From Pleionea sediminis (lineage in GTDB: Bacteria; Pseudomonadota; Gammaproteobacteria; Enterobacterales; Kangiellaceae), in assembly GCF_007570825.1 (NCBI RefSeq), contig NZ_SUNB01000001.1, positions 1,426,001-1,490,000 on the forward strand: a DNA stretch of 64,000 nucleotides, given 5' to 3'. The stretch's first letter is position 1. Each line of letters begins with the position of its first letter. The position numbers and the translations under genes are program-made. The notes below the pieces were generated by a model. It had not been told where the DNA came from. It worked only from the letters and a program-made list of their open reading frames with translations, and searched no databases. This document shows positions 25,813 through 35,591 of this stretch, one piece after another.

Positions 25813-27843
25813 ATGAAAAAACTGTTTAGACCAGCTGTTCTACTAATGAACCGCTTAAAATACAGTCGGAAATTTTTGCTCGTTGTTACTATATTTTTGC
25901 TGCCTCTAGGAATTCTCGGTTTCGGCTATCTATCCCAAGTTACCTCATCTATAGAAAGGACAAAGCAAGAGATTCGGGCCTTGGAGCTTTTTCCCAGTAT
26001 TCATAAACTTTATCTAACAAATCAAAGATACATTCAGGAAGCCATTGCTTATCAAAACGATTTAGGAGAGCAGCAGGCAGAGAAATTTGAGAAGTCTAAA
26101 TCAACATTACTCCGTGAACTGAACAATATTGCACAGCAACAAAACAATTTCAAAACTGATCCAAACTTTAAAAGTCAAATTGATGCAATAAAAAAATCAG
26201 TTGAATCTACTGTAAGCATAACTTTTGATGCTCGATCTCCGGCTTCTGAACGTTACTCTGCATTTTCTATCACTCGTACAGAAGTGCTCCAGCTTTACCG
26301 TGTATTAGCAAATCAGTCCGGAATAACAAATGACCCTGAGCTGGCTTCATTCTATTTAGGTCAATGGCTAACTACCTATCTATACAATGACCTCGAACCT
26401 ATCGATATCACTGAAAGCATTGGTTATGCAGGACTAATATCTTCTCCACCATCACCGACACTTTACGATGATATTGCATCCCAGTTTGATGATTTAACTC
26501 AGCAGGTTACTTTGATTGAGAAAAGACAAGCCTATTTAATGTCCGTATCAAAAAAGCTTAGTCCCATATCAAACTTATTAGAGCAACAGAGTAAATCTTA
26601 TAGCGATTTAATAGACTTTATAGATCAACAATTTTTAATAGCTGTCGATATAAATACAACACAAAGCCAATTGAGTCAGAAATTTTCAGAAACAAGACGC
26701 GTATTCGATGATTCGTTTTACAAAGGATTGGAGCTACTAAAATCCCTCTATGAATCTAGAATTCACAATGAGAGAAAATCACTCTGGACATTACTCAGTA
26801 TCTTAATTATTTCCATGCTTCTTTCCGGCTATTTGTTTTTAGGAATGTCGCTCTCTATAGGTATGAGTATCGGAACACTGATTAAAACTGCGAAACGCTT
26901 TTCTTCCGGAGATACTACAGCAAAGGCAAACTTTAAAACCAAAGATGAAATGAATTCGTTGAAAGACACCTTTAATTGGATGATAGAGAAAATTGGAAGT
27001 CTATTAGTCGCTATTGATAAGAACTCCAGTGAAGTTGCATCACAGTCTCAAAATGTTGAAAAAATCGCTGCTCAAACAGGAGAGGCAATTGATCATCAGA
27101 AAAAATCAACTGAAAATATCGTTATGGAAACTCAACATTTCTTACAGTCTGTCGTAGAAATTTCCGAGAATACGGATAGTGTTCAAAAAGCCGTAGACGC
27201 ATCAAATGAACAATCACAACAGAGTGAAGCTATAATGAGAAATGCTCGAGCCAGCAGTGATGAACTTTCGAGTGAAATTCAGAAATCCATGTCCGTTATC
27301 AGTGACTTAGAATCAAAAAGCAACGATATAAGTCAAGTATTGGAAGTTATTAAGAACATTGCAGAACAAACAAATTTGCTTGCATTGAATGCAGCTATTG
27401 AAGCAGCACGCGCAGGAGATCAAGGACGCGGTTTTGCAGTTGTCGCAGATGAAGTTAGAACTTTAGCTAAGCGAACACAAGACTCGACACAACAAATCGA
27501 GTCTACGGTTCTTGCTTTGCAGGAAGGAGTTAAAAAGACGGTAGAGTCAATGAACACTAGCTCCGATAAAACAGAAAAATCTGCTCAAGACACCCAAAAA
27601 TTAGAGCAAGCCCTTAATACAATAAAACAATCGATCAATGAAATAGCCGCGAAAAACCAAGCCACTCAATCAACGTCTGAAAAACAGCAGCAATTTGCAC
27701 AAAATATAGAGCGGCTCTTGAAAGAAATTCAAGATATTTCTAATTCAACGGAGGAGAACTCTAAGCAAACAATAATTGCTGGACAGCAAATGACAGAACT
27801 AGCAAATAGAATGAAAGAACTTGTAGAAGAGTTTAAGCAATAA
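25813..27843 (+). CDS. Methyl-accepting chemotaxis protein
   Basis: 676 residues from the ATG at 25813; a GTG at 25807 is the alternative. Membrane segments lie at about 21-42 and 328-350 and bracket a periplasmic, mostly helical ligand-binding region of about 285 residues. A HAMP domain (about 350-405) and the cytoplasmic signalling domain follow, with the hairpin tip motif [20 protein letters not shown] and adjacent [15 protein letters not shown]. It reports an unidentified stimulus to CheA/CheW. No che genes are in the window. It converges on the diguanylate cyclase gene with only 8 bases between stops. Confidence 0.95.
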   Translation: MKKLFRPAVLLMNRLKYSRKFLLVVTIFLLPLGILGFGYLSQVTSSIERTKQEIRALELFPSIHKLYLTNQRYIQEAIAYQNDLGEQQAEKFEKSKSTLLRELNNIAQQQNNFKTDPNFKSQIDAIKKSVESTVSITFDARSPASERYSAFSITRTEVLQLYRVLANQSGITNDPELASFYLGQWLTTYLYNDLEPIDITESIGYAGLISSPPSPTLYDDIASQFDDLTQQVTLIEKRQAYLMSVSKKLSPISNLLEQQSKSYSDLIDFIDQQFLIAVDINTTQSQLSQKFSETRRVFDDSFYKGLELLKSLYESRIHNERKSLWTLLSILIISMLLSGYLFLGMSLSIGMSIGTLIKTAKRFSSGDTTAKANFKTKDEMNSLKDTFNWMIEKIGSLLVAIDKNSSEVASQSQNVEKIAAQTGEAIDHQKKSTENIVMETQHFLQSVVEISENTDSVQKAVDASNEQSQQSEAIMRNARASSDELSSEIQKSMSVISDLESKSNDISQVLEVIKNIAEQTNLLALNAAIEAARAGDQGRGFAVVADEVRTLAKRTQDSTQQIESTVLALQEGVKKTVESMNTSSDKTEKSAQDTQKLEQALNTIKQSINEIAAKNQATQSTSEKQQQFAQNIERLLKEIQDISNSTEENSKQTIIAGQQMTELANRMKELVEEFKQ

Positions 27844-27851
27844 TTAAGTGA

Positions 27852-28742
27852 TTACCAAAACTCAATATCAGAGTGATGGCTTTTAGATACCTTTCCTTCA
27901 TTTAACAATACCTGATATTCTTGCACCTGATTCTTACCATTATTTTTGGCATAGTACAGCGCTTTATCAGCCTTCCCCATTAATTCACTGGGCAAAAAAT
28001 CAGGCTCAATATAACTAAATCCAACACTCACGGTGACCTGACCTACTTGGGGAAAGTTTTGATCAGCAATAATTTCACGAAAACGCTCTAACACATTGAC
28101 TGCATCTTTATGCTCTACATCATTCATGATTACTGCAAACTCTTCGCCACCATATCGGTAACATGTATCGTAGTCTCGAAAGGTTTTCAACATTCTTTGA
28201 CCAAAAGTCACTAGCACTTCGTCTCCAAGCAGATGGCCATAATTGTCATTGATTTGTTTGAAATTATCGATATCAATCAGCGCTAAATATTTAGGCAATT
28301 CTATTCGACGTCGGCCATCATAGACGAGCGTATTACTTAAATCACTTAAATCTTTACTGAATGCCTGACGGTTCATGACGCTGGTAAGAGGATCAATATT
28401 TGAATTTGCTAAATGATTCAGAAGATGACAATAAACTTCAGTAATATGTTTTAGCTCATTGAGTTCATCTTGATTAGGGCAACGATTACTCGTTGCAGAA
28501 GCTAGAGTTTTTTCTTTGCTAACAATATCAATAATTGATTTTCTTGGTAGCTCTCTCACTGTTAGCTGGATATTGTTGTCTGTTCGGTACGCAAGTAAAC
28601 TTCCATGAAAATCCCACTTGAGATCTAAATTAGGCACAAACTCGCTACTAACTTCAATTAGACGGTTATTTAAAGACTGAAGGTCAAACTCATTGGTGAG
28701 CTTTAGCAAATTGGTATAACGACAACTACGTTCACACAACAT
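27852..28742 (-). CDS. Diguanylate cyclase (GGDEF protein)
   Basis: 296 residues. The GGDEF domain spans about 115-285, with the active-site loop GGEEF at 198-202 and the inhibitory I-site RDYD at 189-192. It should therefore make c-di-GMP and be subject to product inhibition. DPLTSVMNRQAF marks the domain entry. The N-terminal 110 residues are unrecognised, soluble, and begin with a CxxxC pair (CERSC); they may be a sensor or partner domain. No membrane segment is present, so the protein is cytoplasmic. A nearby candidate receptor is MshE. Confidence 0.92.
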   Translation of the reverse strand: MLCERSCRYTNLLKLTNEFDLQSLNNRLIEVSSEFVPNLDLKWDFHGSLLAYRTDNNIQLTVRELPRKSIIDIVSKEKTLASATSNRCPNQDELNELKHITEVYCHLLNHLANSNIDPLTSVMNRQAFSKDLSDLSNTLVYDGRRRIELPKYLALIDIDNFKQINDNYGHLLGDEVLVTFGQRMLKTFRDYDTCYRYGGEEFAVIMNDVEHKDAVNVLERFREIIADQNFPQVGQVTVSVGFSYIEPDFLPSELMGKADKALYYAKNNGKNQVQEYQVLLNEGKVSKSHHSDIEFW

Positions 28743-28867
28743 TTGACTGACTACTTGAGAAACTCATTCTAGAATTATAGAAGATTTAAACGCCACCGAA
28801 AGAAAAACATTTAAATCTTAAGTTGAGCAATATAAAGGTATTTTTTTAAGTCATCTTCTTCTAAAAA

Positions 28868-30880
28868 CTAGGTTAACATAGCTCTCAACTGCTCCATATT
28901 TCGCCTTCCTTTTTCTTGTCTCTCTTCTTCCGACATAGGCAGCTGCTGTTCTTCCCAAATAAGCTCATCTTGAGGCATTTCAAATAAAAAGCGACTCGGT
29001 TCTGTATCAACCGTTTCTCCATATCGTTTTCGCTGCCGAGCATACGAAAGAGTTAATGTTTTTTGTGCTCGAGTTATACCAACATAAGCGAGACGACGCT
29101 CTTCCTCTATATTATCCTCTTCTATGCTAGAGCGATGTGGCAACAACTCTTCTTCCATGCCAACGAGAAAAACATGATTAAACTCAAGTCCTTTTGACGC
29201 GTGTAGGGTCATAAGTTGAACTTCATTATTGTCTGAATCTTCTTCATTTCTGTCGAGCATTTCTCTTAAAATCAACTTGTTAATCGCTCGTGCTAAAGGA
29301 AATTCTTCATCTTCAAAGTTTTCTAATTCCCTTTCAACCCATTCCAATAACTGTTGTACATTAGCCCATCGAAATTCAGCAGCTTTAGGGCTACTTGAAT
29401 TATCATATAAGAATCCGTGATAACCGATATATGCAAAAAGTTCATTGATAACAGCAATCGTGTCTCCGCGTTTAGCGTTATCTTCAGCTCTAGAAATCAA
29501 ATTTGCAAACCTCTGAATGGCTGCGTAACCTTTTGCGGGTAGCTCTTGTTCTAAGCCAAGTTCGAAACACGATTCATATAAACTGATATGTCGTCGCTGA
29601 GCATAAAGCCCTAGCTTTTCAAGTGTATTAGGGCCAATTTCTCGTCGCGGAACATTAACAATACGTAAAAAAGCATTGTCATCATCTTGATTAACCAGCA
29701 ATCGTAAGTAAGCCATAACATCTTTTATTTCCGTTCTCGCAAAAAAAGATGTGCTTCCACTCACTTTATAAGGAATTTGCTTTTCCAAAAGCGCTTTTTC
29801 AATAAAACGCGACTGATGATTTCCGCGATACAAAATTGCATAGTCAGAATACTGTGTAGTATTACGTAATTTATGAGCGAGCAATTCGTTGGCTATACGC
29901 TCTGACTCATTTAAATCATCATCGGTCGCTAATACTCGTATAGGGTCACCATAATTTTTATCCGACCATAACTTTTTATCAAAAACGTGAGGATTATGGG
30001 CGATGACTTCATTAGCTACTTTTAAAATTCTGCCATACGAACGATAGTTTTGCTCTAACTTAACAATCTTCAAGTTAGGAAAATCTTCTTTAAGCAAGGC
30101 CAAGTTTTCTGGTTGTGCACCACGCCAGGAATAAATGGACTGATCATCATCACCAACTACAGTAAATAGACCAAAACGCCCACATATGAGCTTTACCAAT
30201 TCATATTGGCAGGTATTCGTGTCTTGGTATTCGTCGACAAGCAAATATCGAATCTTATTTTGCCAGCGTTCTAAAACATCAGGATGGGCTCGGAAAAGCT
30301 CAACCGGATATCGAATCAAATCATCAAAGTCGACCGCGTTGTAAGCTCTCATACTGCGATCGTAAGCCTCATACACTTTGGCTGCAGCAAGATCGTCTTG
30401 ATTCGAAATAGCGTTAATTACTTCTTGTGGTGACTTCAAATCATTCTTCCACGAGGAAATTTTTTGCTGAAAAACAACAAGTTCAGACTTATCTGCTTCG
30501 GCATTCTTATTACAAAGATCACGCAATAAAGTTAACGTATCTTGATCATCAAATATCGTGAAATTACTTTTGAATCCGAGTGACTTATGCTCTCGACGAA
30601 TAATGTTTAATCCTAAGTTATGAAAAGTGGAAACCGTCAGGCCACGACCACCCTGACCGGCTAGTAGTCGAGTAACTCGCTCCTTCATTTCACGAGCCGC
30701 TTTGTTGGTAAACGTAACAGCCGCAATTTGAGATGCTTTATAGCCGCATTGAGTTATCAAATGAGCTATTTTTGTCGTTATAACGCTTGTTTTGCCGCTT
30801 CCAGCACCAGCTAGAACCAGCATAGGAGAACTGACGGTATTAACGGCTTCTCGTTGCCGTTCATTAAGCTGATGGGACAT
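28868..30880 (-). CDS. rep: ATP-dependent DNA helicase Rep
   Basis: 670 residues, close to the usual Rep length of about 673. It has superfamily 1A helicase motifs in order: Q motif NERQREAV, Walker A AGAGSGKT (24-31), VTFTNKAAREMKERV, DEYQDTN (motif II), GDDDQSIYSWRGA (III), KLEQNYRS (IV), VQLMTLHASKGLEF (V) and VGITRA (VI). It unwinds DNA 3' to 5' and clears protein roadblocks ahead of the replisome. Rep is preferred over UvrD because of the length and the CGYKASQIAAVTFTNKAAREMKER context. Confidence 0.93.
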   Translation of the reverse strand: MSHQLNERQREAVNTVSSPMLVLAGAGSGKTSVITTKIAHLITQCGYKASQIAAVTFTNKAAREMKERVTRLLAGQGGRGLTVSTFHNLGLNIIRREHKSLGFKSNFTIFDDQDTLTLLRDLCNKNAEADKSELVVFQQKISSWKNDLKSPQEVINAISNQDDLAAAKVYEAYDRSMRAYNAVDFDDLIRYPVELFRAHPDVLERWQNKIRYLLVDEYQDTNTCQYELVKLICGRFGLFTVVGDDDQSIYSWRGAQPENLALLKEDFPNLKIVKLEQNYRSYGRILKVANEVIAHNPHVFDKKLWSDKNYGDPIRVLATDDDLNESERIANELLAHKLRNTTQYSDYAILYRGNHQSRFIEKALLEKQIPYKVSGSTSFFARTEIKDVMAYLRLLVNQDDDNAFLRIVNVPRREIGPNTLEKLGLYAQRRHISLYESCFELGLEQELPAKGYAAIQRFANLISRAEDNAKRGDTIAVINELFAYIGYHGFLYDNSSSPKAAEFRWANVQQLLEWVERELENFEDEEFPLARAINKLILREMLDRNEEDSDNNEVQLMTLHASKGLEFNHVFLVGMEEELLPHRSSIEEDNIEEERRLAYVGITRAQKTLTLSYARQRKRYGETVDTEPSRFLFEMPQDELIWEEQQLPMSEEERQEKGRRNMEQLRAMLT

Positions 30881-30951
30881 GTACCCTCAATACAACAAAA
30901 ATTGAATTCGCGCCTATTATACCTGCGATCAATTTGATGTGGATAGGCAAT

Positions 30952-30986
30952 AAAAAAACCCTTCTAAAATTAGAAGGGTTTTTAAA
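30952..30986 (-). terminator. Terminator of the small orphan gene
   Basis: AACCCTTCTAA/TTAGAAGGGTT stem with a very short loop, flanked by A7 on the left and T5 on the right. On the minus strand it is followed by T7 and lies about 45 bases after the stop of the 69-residue gene. This marks that gene as a separate transcription unit from rep. Confidence 0.9.
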
Positions 30987-31028
30987 AAGCTACTAATAAG
31001 CCGACGTTTTTAAGAGGTCTTTCCATTC

Positions 31029-31238
31029 TTAAGAATTCAGTGGGCCTTCCCACAGGCATTTGGAAAGATACTTGTCTGGATTGAAAACCAATCCAACGAA
31101 TCGACAACGCCAGCTATCTTGCTGTTGAAGCGAGTTTTTAAAGACGCGAACTTGGACTTTCGGCAACCAAGGTGCAACTTTCAAATTATATTTACCTGGA
31201 GTTCCAGGAAAAGGGTGCTGATGTAATTTATCCTTCAT
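31029..31238 (-). CDS. Small unrecognised protein (69 residues)
   Basis: I do not recognise this protein. The ATG at 31238 has GGAG 6 bases upstream; another ATG at 31250 is in frame. It is soluble and rich in Trp, Lys and Pro, with motifs PWLPKVQVRVF and CRFVGLVFNPDKYLSKCLWEGP, and has no signal or membrane segment. Its own terminator (30952-30986), a good ribosome binding site and a 5' hairpin (GTGGCA/TGCCAT near 31280-31305) support a real gene. It lies alone between rep and comM. Confidence 0.6.
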   Translation of the reverse strand: MKDKLHQHPFPGTPGKYNLKVAPWLPKVQVRVFKNSLQQQDSWRCRFVGLVFNPDKYLSKCLWEGPLNS

Positions 31239-31489
31239 ACCACGCTCCATCGTAGAGGTCCGTTTTATTCAAGTTGTTTTCTAAACCAATGGCATCCCGT
31301 CACCTGCCACTACCTATAACTAGAGCAAAAATGTGAACTAGTTACCATAAACAATTCTAATACAGGTTCATGAGATTGCCAGTTAAATATTTTCATAAGC
31401 TATACTGCCAATATCGCGGTAAATTATACCCATAAACCCTTATTAATATTTTGACTTTTTTAATTAACTGGTTCTCATTATTGTAAATT

Positions 31490-33004
31490 TTATACTTGCT
31501 GCATCATACGTTCTATTTTTCGATAACCAATCGCTTCCGCCACATGCGATTGGCTGACCTGAATCTTTTCATCAAGATCGGCTATCGTCCTCGATACTCT
31601 TAGTATTCGATGGTAAGCCCTCGCTGATAGCCCAAGTTTCTCCATAACGTCCAAGGTAAATTGTTTGGCTTTCGGTTCTATATCAAATCCCTTCTCAAGT
31701 TCAGCAGCTTGAAGTTCACCATTGAGTTTTCCTTGTCGATTTCTCTGCTGGCGATGGGCTCGCTCGACTCGATGCCTGACATCTTTTGTCGTTTCTACAT
31801 CTGCGGCTGGCTCGGATTGAAATTCTTGCTTGGTCATCAAAGGCACTTCAACATGCAAATCAACGCGATCTAAAAAAGGCCCTGACAGTTTCAATAAATA
31901 ACGTCGGATCTGATCCGGTGTACACCGACAACGACCACGGCTATTACCAAAGTGACCGCAAGGACACGGATTCATTGCTGCTATTAATTGGAATTTTGCA
32001 GGATACTCCGCCTGACGAGCGGCTCGAGATATCGTCACAGCACCCGATTCGAGTGGCTCTCTCAATACCTCTAAGACTTTTCTATCGAACTCAGGAAGCT
32101 CGTCGAGAAATAGAACGCCATGATGCGCTAACGAAACTTCGCCTGGCCTTGGATGACTTCCTCCACCAATTAGAGCAACGGCCGAAGCCGTATGATGCGG
32201 AACCCTAAAAGGGCGTAGCTTCCAGGTTTTTGGACTAACTTGCTTGCCCGAAATAGAAGCAATAGCAGCGCAGTCGACGGCTTCATCATCCGTTAGTTGA
32301 GGTAATATTCCAGAAAGACGGCTTGCTAACATTGTCTTTCCTGTGCCAGGAGGCCCAATAAATAGAAGATTGTGTTTTCCACCAGCCGCTATTTCCAATG
32401 CTCGTTTTGCAGCATATTGGCCTTTTACATCTCTTAAATCGGGGGCATTTATAGATTCTTGGTCACTCGATACACTCTCATTAAAAGGTAATCGCTCCTG
32501 ACCTAGAAGATGAGCAATAACATCCAACAAATGCCTAGCAACTAATTGTTCTCCACCGGCAAGCGCCGCTTCTTCAGCATTTTGAGCGGGTACGACTAAA
32601 ATACGTCTGGCTCTTTTTGCAGCTAGAGCAACGGGTAATACCCCATGGATGGGTCGCAATTCTCCCGAAAGCGCAAGCTCACCAACAAACTCATACTGAC
32701 TCATTTTATCTAAAGGAATCTGACCACTGGCTGACAACATTCCTAGCGCGATAGGTAAATCAAAGCGACAACCATCTTTTGGAAGATCTGCTGGAGCGAG
32801 ATTAATCGTTGTTCGGCGAGATGGAAACTCCAAATTTGAGTTCATCAGTGCGCTACGAACACGATCTTTACTTTCACGTACTGCAGCCTCTGGAAGACCA
32901 ACGATACTTAACGCTGGTAAGCCATTAGATAAATGTGTTTCGATAGTTACGAGCGGCGCTTCAATGCCAACGCCAGCTCGAGAATAGGTATGAGATAAAT
33001 TCAT
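31490..33004 (-). CDS. comM: YifB/ComM-family AAA+ Mg-chelatase-like ATPase
   Basis: 504 residues, the usual size. The N-terminal Lon-protease-like ChlI domain (about 20-145; GLPALSIVGLPEAAVRESKDRVRSA) is followed by the Mg-chelatase AAA+ core. The core has Walker A GPPGTGKT (about 218), Walker B VLFLDELPEF, a CPCGHFG zinc-like cluster and a C-terminal lid (LGLSARAYHRILRVSRTIADL). ComM is a hexameric helicase that promotes branch migration when transformed DNA is integrated; homologues are often annotated YifB. No other competence gene is adjacent. Confidence 0.92.
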   Translation of the reverse strand: MNLSHTYSRAGVGIEAPLVTIETHLSNGLPALSIVGLPEAAVRESKDRVRSALMNSNLEFPSRRTTINLAPADLPKDGCRFDLPIALGMLSASGQIPLDKMSQYEFVGELALSGELRPIHGVLPVALAAKRARRILVVPAQNAEEAALAGGEQLVARHLLDVIAHLLGQERLPFNESVSSDQESINAPDLRDVKGQYAAKRALEIAAGGKHNLLFIGPPGTGKTMLASRLSGILPQLTDDEAVDCAAIASISGKQVSPKTWKLRPFRVPHHTASAVALIGGGSHPRPGEVSLAHHGVLFLDELPEFDRKVLEVLREPLESGAVTISRAARQAEYPAKFQLIAAMNPCPCGHFGNSRGRCRCTPDQIRRYLLKLSGPFLDRVDLHVEVPLMTKQEFQSEPAADVETTKDVRHRVERAHRQQRNRQGKLNGELQAAELEKGFDIEPKAKQFTLDVMEKLGLSARAYHRILRVSRTIADLDEKIQVSQSHVAEAIGYRKIERMMQQV

Positions 33005-33102
33005 TCTTCCTTGAATGCCAATTAATTCCTGATAACTCGCAGTTTAACGCAAGACTGAGATGTCTTAAGTAGCTATTCTCTTACTTGTGTGTGAGAGATC
33101 GC

Positions 33103-33477
33103 TCATCTCTCGTTCAAATATTTGGGTAAAACCGAGCTTCCCCAACCAATCAGTTTGCCATTTTCGAAAATTAAAGGTGTTGTCTCATCTCTTGAAGTCT
33201 GACCATCTGAGTGACGATGACGCGTACGATAATACAACACGACATAAGATTTTCCGTCCTTTTCAAAGCCTTCGGAATCATCAGCACCACCCAGTTCTTC
33301 AGTTACTTCAGTGATCGATCTGCCAAGAGAAAGTTGATTAATGTATTTTTGGTTTTCACTCTGACGAGTTTTCCAAACAGAATCGGCTTGAACCTCGTCA
33401 TCATGAATCGCGATCACACAGCCCGATAACAGTGTGGATGTAATGACTGCGGCACTGATAAGTTTTACAACTCTCAT
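33103..33477 (-). CDS. DUF3192 lipoprotein
   Basis: 124 residues. The lipoprotein signal ends LLSGC (Cys20). The mature part contains YINQLSLGRSITEVTEELG and YVVLYYRTRHRHSDGQ, fitting the DUF3192 family, which resembles the small SmpA/BamE-type fold. Function is unknown. It is probably anchored in the outer membrane and is transcribed alone, upstream of comM on the same strand. Confidence 0.8.
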   Translation of the reverse strand: MRVVKLISAAVITSTLLSGCVIAIHDDEVQADSVWKTRQSENQKYINQLSLGRSITEVTEELGGADDSEGFEKDGKSYVVLYYRTRHRHSDGQTSRDETTPLIFENGKLIGWGSSVLPKYLNER

Positions 33478-33649
33478 TCAATTTTTCCTTTCCAATTATT
33501 ATGACATCTAAAATCTTATCGAAAAAAGTGCAACAAATCGTTGGCCAAAAGTAACAAAACATATTCTGGCGGCATAAAAGCTCTTGCTAGATGTAGACTT
33601 TCTCGCAAATTGATAAACTGTGAGAAACTCTAGCCTAGGAATTCTAACT

Positions 33650-34450
33650 ATGACACGCCGGTTTGCAGTTATTGGCAATCCCGTTGACCACAGCCTCTCA
33701 CCATTAATTCACCTATCATTTGCCGATCAATTTGGTATTGATTTAACCTATGAGAAAATTTTTTCTGATGAACAAACGTTTTCAGAAATCGTTGATGATT
33801 TTTTCACCCGTGGAGGACAAGGCCTTAACGTTACAATCCCGTTTAAGCATAAAGCCTTTGCAATTACTGAGTATCTCTCAGAGGCAGCGAAAACTTCTCG
33901 GTCCGTAAACACATTATGGAAGAATGAACAAAATCAACTGGTTGGTAGCACTACTGATGGTCTTGGTTTTATCAATAGTCTCACGCACCACGCTTTTAAC
34001 CTAAAAGACAAAACAGTTCTCATGCTTGGCGCTGGTGGTGCTGCATTATCTATTATTCCTGAGTTATTAAATCATTCTGCGAGAGTTTATTTAATAAATA
34101 GAACCGAGCAAACTGCTTTAACGCTTATCGAACAATTTTCTGGTTTAGGCTCAATTCAACTTTGGAAAAACTGCAACACAATAACTCCTGACTTAATTAT
34201 CAATACCATGCCTCAAGACGGCGAAAACTGGTTAACCAAACTTGATGTTCCTCTATCAGATAGACAGGTCATTTACGATATAAGCTATGGAGCTCGCGCA
34301 GAAAAATTTTTAAATCACTGCGAAAGTTGTGGCGTGAGAAAAACGATCGATGGCTGGGGTATGTTAGTCGAGCAGGCAGCATTATCTTTTAAAATTTGGC
34401 ATGGTGTTCAACCAGATACAAAAACTCTAATTGCCAACGGACCTTTTTAA
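33650..34450 (+). CDS. aroE: Shikimate dehydrogenase AroE
   Basis: 266 residues from the ATG at 33650, which has a TAGGAA element upstream; the frame is open to a GTG at 33620. It starts TRRFAVIGNPVDHSLSPLIH, carries the catalytic NVTIPFKHKAF (Lys about 65) and the Rossmann motif LGAGGAALSIIP, and ends with WGMLVEQAALSFKIWHG. It reduces 3-dehydroshikimate to shikimate with NADPH in aromatic amino acid biosynthesis. As in Escherichia coli, a yrdA homologue lies nearby, here with an osmC-like gene between. Confidence 0.95.
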   Translation: MTRRFAVIGNPVDHSLSPLIHLSFADQFGIDLTYEKIFSDEQTFSEIVDDFFTRGGQGLNVTIPFKHKAFAITEYLSEAAKTSRSVNTLWKNEQNQLVGSTTDGLGFINSLTHHAFNLKDKTVLMLGAGGAALSIIPELLNHSARVYLINRTEQTALTLIEQFSGLGSIQLWKNCNTITPDLIINTMPQDGENWLTKLDVPLSDRQVIYDISYGARAEKFLNHCESCGVRKTIDGWGMLVEQAALSFKIWHGVQPDTKTLIANGPF

Positions 34451-34464
34451 AAAGCAGGTAATGG

Positions 34465-34920
34465 TTATTCGATAACCACCTTAGTTTTCACTGAATTAGC
34501 GATAAAGCAAAGATTATGAGCCTGATGGTGCATTCGCTGAATTGTTGCAGCATCGGGTTGATTGCCCGAAAATTTAATTTCTGGTCGCAATACAACGCGA
34601 GTCATTGCAAGCTGGCCACTATCATCTTTAGCTAAAGTACCAATGGCAGCATCGCGATAGCTATTAACAATGAATTGTCGCTTCGCGGCAATAGATAAGA
34701 AAAAGAGCATATGACAGCTGGAGAGAGAAGCAACAAAAGCTTCTTCTGGATCAACATGACTTTCAACTGAGTAGGGAAGAGGGACAATTGATGGAGACGC
34801 AGAAGCTTCTATAACTTGCCCTCCATCAAAGCTCCATTTATGAGCTCGGCTATAACAGTTATCGGTAAATCTCTCGTCTGCTTTTCGCTCCCAATAAATG
34901 TTCGCCAAATATTCTGACAT
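34465..34920 (-). CDS. OsmC-family peroxiredoxin-like protein
   Basis: 151 residues. It has the two conserved family cysteines: Cys69 in SLSSCHMLFFL and Cys138 in HNLCFIANSV. The central motif SPSIVPLPYSVESHVDPEEAFVAS is typical. OsmC/Ohr proteins reduce organic hydroperoxides through this Cys pair, but this branch is not clearly OsmC or Ohr, so no symbol is given. It lies 15 bases downstream of the gamma carbonic anhydrase gene on the same strand. Confidence 0.88.
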   Translation of the reverse strand: MSEYLANIYWERKADERFTDNCYSRAHKWSFDGGQVIEASASPSIVPLPYSVESHVDPEEAFVASLSSCHMLFFLSIAAKRQFIVNSYRDAAIGTLAKDDSGQLAMTRVVLRPEIKFSGNQPDAATIQRMHHQAHNLCFIANSVKTKVVIE

Positions 34921-34935
34921 CGATTTACCTTTTTG

Positions 34936-35475
34936 TTATTGAGTCTTGTTCAGATAACGATCCTTTAATTTCACATAATTATCTGCTGAATACTTAAAAA
35001 ACTCGATTTCTTTCTCGGTAAGTTCTCTAATTTTTCGAGCAGGGGAACCGACCCAAAGGTAGCCACTTTCAAGAACTCTACCAGGAGGCACAACACTGTT
35101 AGCACCTAAAACCACATTAGAATGAATAATCGCATCATCCATTACAACCGATCCCATACCTATCAATACTTCATTATCGATTTGACAACCATGAAGCATA
35201 GCTTTGTGGCCAACAGTAACATCATCGCCGATCACTAAGTTGTGGCCTTCGGGATTATAATGACTGGCGTGAGTGACATGGCACACTGCGCCGTCTTGAA
35301 TACTACTTCGAGCACCCAATTTAATTTTATGAACATCGCCACGCAATACCGCCATCGGCCATATAGAGCTATCGTCGCCAATCGTGACCTGACCGACAAC
35401 TAAAGCCGTTGGATCAACAAAAACACGTTGACCCAATTTAGGGGTATAATTTTCAAAAGAACGAATGTTCATCAT
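34936..35475 (-). CDS. yrdA: Gamma-class carbonic anhydrase-like protein (YrdA)
   Basis: 179 residues forming a left-handed beta helix of hexapeptide repeats (IGDDSSIWPMAVLRGDVHKI, IGDDVTVGHKAMLHGC). The expected metal-binding histidines are visible in CHVTH (about 66-69) and GHKAMLHG (90 and 95). The C-terminal helix has YSADNYVKLKDRYL. It is very similar in layout to Escherichia coli YrdA. The family forms trimers and binds zinc or iron at subunit interfaces; many members lack measurable carbonic anhydrase activity. Confidence 0.9.
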   Translation of the reverse strand: MMNIRSFENYTPKLGQRVFVDPTALVVGQVTIGDDSSIWPMAVLRGDVHKIKLGARSSIQDGAVCHVTHASHYNPEGHNLVIGDDVTVGHKAMLHGCQIDNEVLIGMGSVVMDDAIIHSNVVLGANSVVPPGRVLESGYLWVGSPARKIRELTEKEIEFFKYSADNYVKLKDRYLNKTQ

Positions 35476-35591
35476 TTACAACGACTCAGATTAAAAGGCA
35501 TTGCGCGATTTTAACGCTTTGTTGCAAAACAGCAAGTGCAAATACACACCGTTTTGTTATGTCAAAGTATCTCAAAAATTAATCTACTGAG

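Noticed and set aside
31786-32208. 140-codon plus-strand frame inside comM
   Set aside because: It lies wholly opposite the highly conserved ComM coding sequence and has no homology-like features.
34463-34477. GGTTAT-TCG-ATAACC hairpin between aroE and the osmC-like gene as a terminator
   Set aside because: The stem is short and AT-rich, has no T-run, and overlaps the osmC-like stop codon; not strong enough to list.
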